Positions 1 through 6,303 of a DNA stretch of 6,304 nucleotides are shown here, piece by piece. Source of the stretch: Coriobacteriia bacterium (lineage in GTDB: Bacteria > Actinomycetota > Coriobacteriia > WRKU01); NCBI GenBank assembly GCA_009784095.1, contig WRDL01000085.1, positions 1-6,304 on the forward strand. Reading direction: 5' to 3'. Made by a program: the position numbers and the translations under genes. The number at the start of each line of letters is the position of its first letter. Position 1 is the first letter of the stretch. Below the pieces are notes generated by a model. The model searched no databases and was not told the origin of the DNA. It saw only the letters and a program-made list of their open reading frames with translations.

Positions 1-846
1 AGCGGGACCGGGCGAGAGGGCATGGGGACCACCTGTACTGCGCTTCTTCTGCGTGACGGTCAATGTGCGATCGCCCATGTGGGCGATAGCCGCGCATACC
101 TCCTGCGCGACGGGCGTCTCTCCCAGCTGACCCATGATCACTCGGTCGTGGGTGCTCTGCTGCGTTCCGGACACCTGACCGCCGCCGAGGCGCGGGTCCA
201 TCCCCAACGCAACGTCATCACACGCGCGCTCGGATCGGAATCCGAGGTCACCGTCGACACGCATCTGATACCGGTTCTCTCCAAAGATCGATTACTCATC
301 TGTAGCGATGGACTCGTCACCATGATCGAGGATACCTACATCCAACATATATTGACCACCCATGAAGACCCGATGCTCGCTACCCAAGCGCTCATCGACG
401 CAGCCAACGAAGCGGGTGGAAAAGACAACATCAGCTGCATCGTGATCGATATCACGCGCGAAGGAAGTGCGTCGCGTCACGTACCGACCCGCTCGAAACT
501 CTGGCGTTGGATCACGGTATGGATGACCCTGTCCGCTCTCATATTGAGCGGTATCGGCTACGGAGTGTATCGATATGCGCAGACCAAAGCCTATCTTGCC
601 CCCAGCGAGCACGGAACGGTCAATGTGTACAAGGGGATCCCCGGACATATTTTCGGGATATCGCTCAACTCGCTGTCCAAAGAGACGACCGTCGTGATCG
701 AGTCTCTCAATGTCGGCGATCAGGAGAAGATCAATACCAACATCTCGTACGATTCGGTCGAGCATGCCAAGAGTGCGCTCGAGCAGATGACACGCTACGC
801 TCATCCTGAAGACAAGGTCCCGAAGACTCCGACGAGGACCCCGTAA
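1..846 (+). CDS. pstP: PP2C-family Ser/Thr protein phosphatase, membrane-anchored (5' partial)
   Basis: This metal-dependent phosphatase removes phosphate from Ser/Thr residues and is expected to counteract the PknB-type kinase encoded downstream. The frame is open to base 1. The Met at 22 sits inside the internal PP2C motif GMGTT, so it is not the true start; the N-terminal DGMGG-type metal motif must lie upstream. Counting from that Met, visible motifs are AHVGDSRAY (18-26), VITRALG (65-71), LLICSDGL (91-98, metal-binding Asp in SDG) and GGKDN (132-136, last metal-binding Asp). One membrane segment follows at about 161-183. An external tail of about 85 residues contains VNVYKGIPG and GISL, which resemble the extracytoplasmic domain of mycobacterial PstP. 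The stop TAA overlaps the next ATG (TAATG), indicating translational coupling. FHA-domain genes commonly lie upstream in actinobacteria but cannot be seen here. The family call is firm; the name pstP rests on domain layout and neighbours. Confidence 0.95.
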   Translation, partial: SGTGREGMGTTCTALLLRDGQCAIAHVGDSRAYLLRDGRLSQLTHDHSVVGALLRSGHLTAAEARVHPQRNVITRALGSESEVTVDTHLIPVLSKDRLLICSDGLVTMIEDTYIQHILTTHEDPMLATQALIDAANEAGGKDNISCIVIDITREGSASRHVPTRSKLWRWITVWMTLSALILSGIGYGVYRYAQTKAYLAPSEHGTVNVYKGIPGHIFGISLNSLSKETTVVIESLNVGDQEKINTNISYDSVEHAKSALEQMTRYAHPEDKVPKTPTRTP

Positions 847-848
847 TG
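834..848 (+). promoter_or_regulatory. Ribosome binding site and TAATG stop/start overlap
   Basis: GAGGA at 834-838 lies seven bases before the ATG at 846, inside the last codons of the phosphatase gene. The stop TAA (844-846) shares its final A with the ATG. This supports the chosen start of the fusion gene and coupled translation of the two proteins. Confidence 0.8.
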
Positions 849-3602
849 TCGGATCGACGAAATCTCGAACTCGCTCTTCTCGGCGCAGCCGCACTGCCGG
901 TCATGATTCTGTTCGCGCTCATCGGTGTGCAGGCGCAGGGTGACTTCAGCTGGAACTACCTAACAGTGCCAGCCTCACTGTTCGCGCTTTTCATCGCGAT
1001 GCATCTGATCGTGCGCTTTACCGCACCCGGTGCCGACGCGGTGCTCCTCCCATTGACGTTCGTGTTGACCAGTATCGGCATCGCGTTCGTCATCCGATTG
1101 GTTCCCGCACGTGCTATGAACCAGATCATATGGCTTGTCGCCTCGGTGATCGCAGCCGCGATAACACTCTACATCGTCCCCTCGCTCGAGAAGATCGGAC
1201 GGTATAAGTACCTTCTGATGCTGACCGGTCTTATCCTGTTGCTGCTTCCGGCGGTGATCGGTACCGAGATCAACGGCTCACGTCTCTGGATCACCTTCGG
1301 GGGCTTTTCCATCCAGCCCGGTGAGATCGCACGCATCTTCATCATCCTGTTCTTGGCAGCATATCTGGCCGAGAACCGTGAGATGCTCTCGGTCTCTACC
1401 AGAAAGATCTTTGGCATTCCACTACCTGAGCCCCGCACGCTCGGTCCGCTCGTCTTGATGTGGGCGATCTCGTTCCTCATCCTTGTCGGTGAGACCGACC
1501 TGGGCTCCTCACTGCTCTTCTTCTGCATCTTTTTGGTGATGCTCTATGCCGCGACCGGACGATTCTCCTACGTGGTCGTCGGTTGCATCCTGTTCTCAGC
1601 GGGCGCGGTGGTCGCTTATCACCTCTTCGCGCACGTGCAGACCCGTGTCGCGATCTGGATCGATCCGTTCGCCGACGCGATGGACCGCGGCTATCAGTTG
1701 GTGCAATCCCTGTTCGCATTCGCCGCCGGCGGGCTTTTCGGTACCGGCCCGGGAGCGGGCTATCCGACACGCATTCCCTTCGTCGACACCGACTTCATCT
1801 TCGCCGCGATCGGCGAGGAGCTGGGATTGCTCGGCGCCAGCGCGATCTTGATCTGTTTTTTGGTCTTCATCTATCGAGGGCTTTCCACCGCAAGCCGCGC
1901 TAAGACCGACATGGCGGCCTTTACCGCGGTGGGACTGACCGCATCGATCGCGATCCAGGTCTTCGTCATTGTCGGTGGCGTGACCTCTCTGATCCCCTTA
2001 ACCGGTATCACCGTCCCCTTCATCTCACGCGGAGGATCGTCGATGGTCTCCTCTTTTGTGTTGTTAGCGCTCCTGTTGCGCGCCGGCGATGAATCGCATG
2101 GCGACGCGGTCGAGCTCAAAGCGATCGGAGGCGGACACGCGCTTCTCGGTCGTATGGCGCTCGCCAAACGACTTGGCACGTTGGGTATCTTCTTCACGAT
2201 ACTCATCACGTTACTGATCGGAAACCTCACGTGGATCCAAGTGGTCCGCGCCGAATCACTGCGCAATAATCCGTATAACACCCGCAATCTCTATGATGAG
2301 CAGAGGGTCGCGCGCGGCTCGATCCTCAGTTCGGACAACGTCGTGCTCGCCGAGAGCGCCCCTGCCGGAGACGGCACCTATCGGCGTGTGTATCCGCTCG
2401 GTGAGGTCGCTGCTCATACCATCGGATATTACTCGTTCGAATTTGGACGTACCGGCGTTGAGGCATATGCGAACACGACGCTCACGGGGCAAAGATCCTT
2501 CCATTCCTGGACCGACGTGATCGACAGCGCAATGGGCAGGTCCATCCAAGGTGACGATGTGGTGTTGACGATCGACAGTCGTATCCAGATCGCCGCCGAA
2601 GAGGCAATGCAAGGTCTGACCGGCGCGGTGGTCGCGATCGATCCGCGCAGTGGCGCGGTACTGGCAAGTGTCAGTCGACCGTCGTTCAACCCCCAGACCA
2701 TCGACGAATCGATGGAAACACTCCAGACCAATGTATCCGCACCGCTGCTCGATCGTGCGCGCTCGACGTTGCTCGCCCCCGGCTCGACCTTCAAGGTGGT
2801 GACGCTGACCGCGGCGCTCGCCGATGGGGTCGCGACCCCTGATACCGTCTACTCCGCACCCGGGGTGATGGAGATCGGCAATGCGCCGGTGACCAACTTC
2901 GACAACACCTCGTATGGAGATATCTCGCTGATCACCGCGACGGCTTACAGTGTCAACACCGTTTTCGGACAGTTGGCGGTCGAGTTGGGCGCAGATCGCC
3001 TTGTTTCACAGGCCGAGAGATTCGGCTTCAACCAGGATATCCCCTATACGCTCGAGATCGTGACCTCGCTGATGCCTGAGCCCAGCGAGATGACGACCTG
3101 GGAGACGGCATGGGCAGGTATCGGACAGCCGGTCGGAGAGCAATCCTACACGCATCCGTCACCTGCGGGTCCTCAAGCGACCGTGTTCCAGATGGCGCTG
3201 GTCGCGGCAGGTATCGCCAATGGTGGCGAGATCATGCAACCTTATCTGATCGACCACACCCAATCCTCGGACGGAACCCAGTCATTGCTCGGACGTACTT
3301 CTCCGCGCAGATGGCTGACGGCGACCGATCCGGCGACCGCCGCCAAGATCGGCGAGGTGATGAAAGCGACCGTCGCCAGCGGTGCAGGTGCGGCTGCTCA
3401 GATCGAAGGTGTGACGATCGCCGGCAAAACCGGCACCGCCGAGTCGGGCCAAGACCGCGAGCCGGACGGTTGGTTCATCGTCTACGCGCCTGCCGACGAC
3501 CCGGTCATCGCGATCGCGATCGTCATCGAACAAGGCGGGCTCGGTGGCTATGCCGCAGCCCCGATCGCACGACCGATGCTCGAGGCGGCGCTCATGCGAT
3601 GA
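846..3602 (+). CDS. SEDS glycosyltransferase (RodA/FtsW) fused to class B penicillin-binding protein (PbpA-like)
   Basis: This single 918-residue frame should polymerise glycan strands from lipid II and cross-link their peptides at the membrane. Residues 1 to about 412 form a SEDS domain with multiple hydrophobic helices. It has IQPGEIAR (156-163), ETDLGSS (216-222), TDFIFAAIGEELG (315-327, where D316 aligns with the proposed catalytic Asp) and PFISRGGSS (391-399). A hydrophilic linker spans about 413-441. A new membrane segment at about 443-465 anchors a PbpA-like region: ARGSILSSDNVVLAES (489-504), a short pedestal with GRTGVEAY (534-541), then the transpeptidase. Its active-site motifs are all present: STFK (647-650, nucleophile S647), SVN (702-704) and KTGTAE (861-866). 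The dimerisation region is short, as in mycobacterial PbpA. Mycobacteria encode the two halves as adjacent genes, rodA and pbpA. The start ATG overlaps the phosphatase stop and has GAGGA seven bases upstream. Ten SEDS helices would leave the linker in the cytoplasm, which fits the topology of a PBP N-terminus. No internal stop or frameshift is seen. Confidence 0.97.
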   Translation: MSDRRNLELALLGAAALPVMILFALIGVQAQGDFSWNYLTVPASLFALFIAMHLIVRFTAPGADAVLLPLTFVLTSIGIAFVIRLVPARAMNQIIWLVASVIAAAITLYIVPSLEKIGRYKYLLMLTGLILLLLPAVIGTEINGSRLWITFGGFSIQPGEIARIFIILFLAAYLAENREMLSVSTRKIFGIPLPEPRTLGPLVLMWAISFLILVGETDLGSSLLFFCIFLVMLYAATGRFSYVVVGCILFSAGAVVAYHLFAHVQTRVAIWIDPFADAMDRGYQLVQSLFAFAAGGLFGTGPGAGYPTRIPFVDTDFIFAAIGEELGLLGASAILICFLVFIYRGLSTASRAKTDMAAFTAVGLTASIAIQVFVIVGGVTSLIPLTGITVPFISRGGSSMVSSFVLLALLLRAGDESHGDAVELKAIGGGHALLGRMALAKRLGTLGIFFTILITLLIGNLTWIQVVRAESLRNNPYNTRNLYDEQRVARGSILSSDNVVLAESAPAGDGTYRRVYPLGEVAAHTIGYYSFEFGRTGVEAYANTTLTGQRSFHSWTDVIDSAMGRSIQGDDVVLTIDSRIQIAAEEAMQGLTGAVVAIDPRSGAVLASVSRPSFNPQTIDESMETLQTNVSAPLLDRARSTLLAPGSTFKVVTLTAALADGVATPDTVYSAPGVMEIGNAPVTNFDNTSYGDISLITATAYSVNTVFGQLAVELGADRLVSQAERFGFNQDIPYTLEIVTSLMPEPSEMTTWETAWAGIGQPVGEQSYTHPSPAGPQATVFQMALVAAGIANGGEIMQPYLIDHTQSSDGTQSLLGRTSPRRWLTATDPATAAKIGEVMKATVASGAGAAAQIEGVTIAGKTGTAESGQDREPDGWFIVYAPADDPVIAIAIVIEQGGLGGYAAAPIARPMLEAALMR

Positions 3603-3611
3603 GTACTCAAG

Positions 3612-3639
3612 TTGAGACACTGATTTTGATAAGATAGTA
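3612..3639 (+). promoter_or_regulatory. Possible promoter ahead of the kinase gene
   Basis: The 61 bases between the fusion gene and the kinase are clearly more A+T-rich than the flanking genes. TTGAGA (3612-3617) resembles a -35 box (TTGACA). Candidate -10 boxes are GATAGT (3633-3638, 15-base spacing) and TAAGAT (3630-3635, 12-base spacing). Neither box nor spacing is ideal, so this is only a candidate. If real, the kinase could be expressed separately from the phosphatase and fusion genes. Confidence 0.3.
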
Positions 3640-3644
3640 GCAAG

Positions 3645-3666
3645 AGAAAGGTTGAGTAGAGGCGTG
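3645..3666 (+). promoter_or_regulatory. Ribosome binding site for the kinase; decides between TTG and GTG start
   Basis: AGAAAGG (3645-3651) is the best Shine-Dalgarno-like element. It is 12 bases from the GTG at 3664 and zero bases from the TTG at 3652. A second purine run, TAGAGG (3657-3662), is only one base from the GTG. No option has ideal spacing, but the GTG fits better and gives a family-typical N-terminus. Confidence 0.5.
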
Positions 3667-5604
3667 AGCACAAATATTCTAGGCGGACGTTATCGTGTTA
3701 CCGAAAAGATCGGTTCCGGCGGTATGGCCGATGTCTACAAAGCGATAGATGAGACACTGGGACGAACCGTCGCGGTCAAGATCATGCACGCGAAATACGC
3801 GAACGATCCTTCCTTCACGCAGCGCTTCCGTCAGGAGGCGCAAGCAGCCGCCAATCTCCAAAGCCCGAACATCGTCAACATCTATGACTGGGGTCAGGAG
3901 GGCGATTACTATTACATCGTGATGGAGTACGTGCGCGGCACCGACCTGAAGACGATCATCCGTCAAAAGGGCGCGCTGACCTCGCGCCAGGTCGCCGAGA
4001 TCGGCTCGCAGGTATGCAGCGCACTCAGCGTCGCCCACGGCTACGACATCATCCATCGCGATATCAAACCTCACAACATCATGGTGACACCCGACGGTAT
4101 GGTCAAAGTCATGGACTTCGGCATCGCCCGTGCCGGTAACTCCACCATGACCGAGACCGGCAGCGTGCTCGGGACCGCCCACTACGTCTCACCCGAGCAA
4201 GCACAGGGACGCGCACTGACCAACGCGAGCGATCTCTACTCGCTTGGCGTCGTGCTTTATGAGGCGGTGACCGGTCGCGTACCCTTTGATGCGGATACCC
4301 CGGTAGCGGTCGCGCTCAAGCAGGTCAACGAACAACCACAACGTCCGTCACGCATCAATCCGGGTATCGATCCTCGCCTCGAGGAGATCATCGGACGTGC
4401 GATGGCAAAGGATCCCCGGCAGCGCTACAGTACCGCTGATGAGATGCGCAAGGATCTTCTGCGTATCGTCGAGGGATCATCTCCTTTGGATGCGACCACC
4501 GTTCTGGCAGGCGCCGCGATCGGTGCGGCCGCAGCGGTCGGTGCCGACGACAAAACGGTCGTTCTCCCGGGTCCCGGTGGCGATGGCGGGACCACGGTCA
4601 TGCCTTCGGTCGGCGCTCAAGGCGGTAATGCATATCGCGGAGATGTCGATCAATTACGGCTTCAGCAAGAGGAGGAGGCCGCGAAATCGAAGAAGCGAAA
4701 GATCTGGATGGCGATCGCAGCGGTCCTTGGTCTGTTGTTGGTGGGTGCCCTGCTCGTCTATGGGCTGAGTATCTTCAACCCCACGATCGAGGGGGTCGAG
4801 GTACCTACCGTCACCGGAAAAACACTGGCGGAAGCCACTGACCTGTTGACCGAGGTGGGACTCGAGGTCGGCACCGTAGAAGAGAAACATGATCCGAAAA
4901 TTGCAGCGGGCAAGATCATATCGCAAGACCCCAAAGGGGGAACGCGCGCCGAGGAAGGCTCGAAGGTAAAGCTCGTCATCAGCCTTGGTGTCGAGATGGG
5001 AACCGTACCAGATGTCGTCGGTATGACCGAGGCCGAAGCGAAGGAAGCGATCAGGCAGGCGGGATTTGTTGCCGATCCCCAACCGGGGGTCAACAGCGCG
5101 CAGGTCGCCGCCGGCAGAGTGATCAGCCAGGATCCCGCGGGAGGCACCGAGCTGGAGAAAGGCGGAACGGTCGCCTATACTCCCTCGATGGGGGCCGAGG
5201 TCGGGGAAGTGCCCAGTGTGCTCGATATGGATGCGGTGACGGCCGAGACCACCTTGGTCAACGCCGGTTTCTTCGTGACGATCAACGAAGAGCATAGCGA
5301 GACGATCACTGCCGGTCTGGTCATATCCCAAAATCCGGGCGCCGGTATCAAGGTCGAAAAGGGTTCGACCGTTTCGATCGTTGTCAGCCTCGGCAAGAAG
5401 ATCGTCGAGATCACCGTCCCCAGCGTGGTGGGTGTGCGCGTCGATACCGCGCAGACACTACTGCAAAACGCCGGGCTTTCCTCAACGATCGTGTATCAAA
5501 AGACGAATAACACACGCAACGTCGTGTCTCAGGATCCGGCTTCAGGAGCAGTAGTTCAGGAAGGCACCGTGGTCACGCTGACCGTTGATGCCGACGCGCC
5601 GTAA
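3664..5604 (+). CDS. pknB: PASTA-domain Ser/Thr protein kinase (PknB/StkP type)
   Basis: This transmembrane Hanks-type kinase is the expected partner of the upstream phosphatase. It phosphorylates cell-wall and division regulators in response to muropeptides or lipid II. Numbering from the GTG at 3664 (646 residues): glycine-rich loop GSGGMADVYK (17-26), ATP-binding lysine in VAVK (K39), catalytic loop HRDIKPHN (131-138, D133), DFG (151-153), an activation loop with TMTETG (161-166) and GTAHYVSPEQ (170-179). The kinase domain ends near 270. A linker of about 75 residues is rich in Ala, Gly and Thr. A basic stretch KSKKRK (341-346) precedes a membrane helix at about 347-369. Four PASTA repeats follow (about 378-443, 446-512, 515-577, 583-646), each with a VP..V core and three with ISQ(D/N)P. 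GTG 3664 is preferred because a protein starting MSTNILGGRYRV fits the family. A TTG at 3652 is the alternative, but it directly abuts the AGAAAGG ribosome site (3645-3651) with no spacing. All catalytic residues are present. Confidence 0.96.
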   Translation: MSTNILGGRYRVTEKIGSGGMADVYKAIDETLGRTVAVKIMHAKYANDPSFTQRFRQEAQAAANLQSPNIVNIYDWGQEGDYYYIVMEYVRGTDLKTIIRQKGALTSRQVAEIGSQVCSALSVAHGYDIIHRDIKPHNIMVTPDGMVKVMDFGIARAGNSTMTETGSVLGTAHYVSPEQAQGRALTNASDLYSLGVVLYEAVTGRVPFDADTPVAVALKQVNEQPQRPSRINPGIDPRLEEIIGRAMAKDPRQRYSTADEMRKDLLRIVEGSSPLDATTVLAGAAIGAAAAVGADDKTVVLPGPGGDGGTTVMPSVGAQGGNAYRGDVDQLRLQQEEEAAKSKKRKIWMAIAAVLGLLLVGALLVYGLSIFNPTIEGVEVPTVTGKTLAEATDLLTEVGLEVGTVEEKHDPKIAAGKIISQDPKGGTRAEEGSKVKLVISLGVEMGTVPDVVGMTEAEAKEAIRQAGFVADPQPGVNSAQVAAGRVISQDPAGGTELEKGGTVAYTPSMGAEVGEVPSVLDMDAVTAETTLVNAGFFVTINEEHSETITAGLVISQNPGAGIKVEKGSTVSIVVSLGKKIVEITVPSVVGVRVDTAQTLLQNAGLSSTIVYQKTNNTRNVVSQDPASGAVVQEGTVVTLTVDADAP

Positions 5605-5609
5605 AGACC

Positions 5610-5685
5610 GCCCCCGTAGCTCAGGGGATAGAGCACAGCTCTCCTAAAGCTGGTGTCGCACGTTCGAATCGTGCCGGGGGCACCA
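5610..5685 (+). tRNA. tRNA-Arg (anticodon CCU)
   Basis: A full 76-base cloverleaf can be folded by eye. The acceptor stem GCCCCCG (5610-5616) pairs with CGGGGGC (5675-5681). The D stem is GCTC/GAGC (5619-5622 and 5631-5634). The anticodon stem is CAGCT/AGCTG (5636-5640 and 5648-5652) with loop CTCCTAA, giving anticodon CCT at 5643-5645, which reads the Arg codon AGG. The T stem GCACG/CGTGC flanks loop TTCGAAT (5663-5669). The discriminator is A and CCA is encoded (5683-5685). The gene starts five bases after the kinase stop codon with no visible terminator or promoter between, so it may be processed out of the kinase transcript. Confidence 0.96.
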
Positions 5686-5724
5686 TTCATGCACGATCTG
5701 AAACAAGTTGTCGCAAAAGACGGT

Positions 5725-5740
5725 AGGGAGGGCTCGGATG
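5725..5740 (+). promoter_or_regulatory. Strong ribosome binding site fixing the lipoprotein start
   Basis: AGGGAGGG (5725-5732) contains a GGAGG core six bases before the ATG at 5738. This selects 5738 over an upstream in-frame TTG at 5708. It also puts the signal peptide at the very N-terminus. Confidence 0.8.
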
Positions 5741-6139
5741 CAAAATATGAGGAAGATGCGGTCGACAGTCGTGTTTCTGATAGTCGCGGTGTTGGTGATG
5801 ATATGCGCCACTACCCTTGTCGGGTGCAAAAAAGACAAGCAGTTCACCGTGAAACTCGATGGCAATCCGACCACCGGTTTCGAGTGGACCTACACCATGG
5901 AGCCTGACGGCATCGTCAAAGAGGTCTCCAACGACTATACACAGGACGCCGCACCGCCGGGTTATACCGGGGTCGGAGGCACCTATACCTGGGTCTTTGA
6001 GGGGGTCGAGCCCGGTAAGGCAACGTTGGTGTTCGAGTATGCGCGCTCTTGGGAGGACGATCCTCCTGCCGACACGGTCACCTACACCTTGACGGTGGAC
6101 GATGATCTGCGCATCATCGACAACAGCCTGACAAAGTAG
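5738..6139 (+). CDS. Chagasin-like (I42 family) cysteine peptidase inhibitor, lipoprotein
   Basis: This 133-residue protein is predicted to be exported, lipidated and held on the outer face of the membrane. The N-terminus has basic residues (R5, K6, R8), a hydrophobic core (about 10-27) and a lipobox LVGC with the lipidated cysteine at C30. The mature part has the three chagasin loops in order: NPTTGF (43-48), GVGG (78-81) and RSWEDD (103-108). The usual third-loop motif is RPW; here the Pro is Ser. In characterised family members these loops block the active site of papain-family (C1) cysteine peptidases. The mature domain of about 100 residues is a normal family length. No cysteine peptidase gene is in the window, so the target is unknown: a host or competitor enzyme, or the cell's own exported peptidase. 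The gene has its own strong ribosome site but no convincing promoter; it may be read through from the tRNA. Confidence 0.88.
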   Translation: MQNMRKMRSTVVFLIVAVLVMICATTLVGCKKDKQFTVKLDGNPTTGFEWTYTMEPDGIVKEVSNDYTQDAAPPGYTGVGGTYTWVFEGVEPGKATLVFEYARSWEDDPPADTVTYTLTVDDDLRIIDNSLTK

Positions 6140-6140
6140 A

Positions 6141-6161
6141 CGATCCTTCAAAAGCGGATCG
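6141..6161. terminator. Small hairpin after the lipoprotein gene, possible weak terminator
   Basis: CGATCC (6141-6146) is the reverse complement of GGATCG (6156-6161) with a nine-base loop. It starts two bases after the lipoprotein stop codon, between two convergent genes. There is no T-run on either strand, so it is not a classical intrinsic terminator. Confidence 0.3.
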
Positions 6162-6224
6162 ATCGAGCGCCATTAGCGTTGCTTCTCGATATGATCGAGC
6201 GCCATTAGCGCTACTTCTCGATAT
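6161..6224. repeat. Two adjacent 32-bp direct repeats with internal dyads
   Basis: Copy 1 is 6161-6192 and copy 2 is 6193-6224, with no bases between. They match at 30 of 32 positions. The two mismatches are at unit positions 19 and 21 (TTG versus CTA). Copy 2 contains a perfect 5-bp stem AGCGC/GCGCT around CATTA (6198-6212) and an outer dyad ATCGAG/CTCGAT (6194-6199 and 6217-6222). At the junction, CTCGAT and ATCGAG flank just three bases (6185-6199). Copy 2 overlaps the 3' end and stop codon of the minus-strand gene, so the second unit looks like a local tandem duplication of a gene end. A role as a termination hairpin or protein-binding site is possible but unproven. Confidence 0.85.
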
Positions 6225-6303
6225 AGAAGATGGACCAGTGTTGCGGTGGGCGGGTCGTATATCCGTTGATCCACAGGCGCAACGGTGTCCCCAACTCATC
6301 ATT
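6211..6303 (-). CDS. C-terminal end of an unidentified minus-strand protein (5' partial)
   Basis: Read on the minus strand from the right edge, one frame gives 30 codons ending in TAG (6213-6211). The peptide starts NDELGTPLRLWINGY and ends PPQHWSIFYIEK. Its mix of Trp, His, Tyr and Phe with few Ser, Arg or Cys looks like a real globular C-terminus. The other frames give Cys-, Arg- and Ser-rich peptides typical of non-coding readings. The gene converges on the lipoprotein gene, with 71 bases between the two stop codons. I do not recognise the family from 30 residues. The start lies outside the window. The stop codon lies within the second 32-bp repeat. Confidence 0.6.
   Translation of the reverse strand, partial: NDELGTPLRLWINGYTTRPPQHWSIFYIEK

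Noticed and set aside
22..24. ATG at 22 as the start of the phosphatase
   Set aside because: It lies within the internal PP2C motif GMGTT and the frame is open to the window edge, so the true start is upstream.
292..894. Long open frame on the minus strand across the phosphatase gene
   Set aside because: It lies antisense to a gene with clear family motifs. Its peptide is Arg/Asp-rich with no recognisable domain; it is a codon-bias shadow.
3652..3654. TTG as the start of the kinase
   Set aside because: It directly follows the AGAAAGG ribosome site with no spacing; GTG 3664 gives a more typical N-terminus. The TTG remains possible.
4654..5331. Long open frame on the minus strand across the PASTA region
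   Set aside because: It is antisense to well-defined PASTA repeats, with His/Asp/Gly-rich low-plausibility protein and no supporting motif.
5708..5710. TTG as the start of the lipoprotein
   Set aside because: It would add ten residues before the signal peptide and ignores the strong AGGGAGGG site before ATG 5738.
5670..5737. tRNA 3' end as an active attachment site
   Set aside because: No second copy of the tRNA 3' sequence, integrase or other mobile gene is visible in the window; mentioned only as a possibility.
6161..6224. The 32-bp repeats as a CRISPR array
   Set aside because: The two units are directly adjacent with no spacer, and one overlaps a gene end.
6114..6302. Minus-strand frame starting MMSWGHRC
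   Set aside because: It overlaps the lipoprotein end, is Ser/Arg-rich, and competes with a neighbouring minus-strand frame that looks far more like a real protein end.
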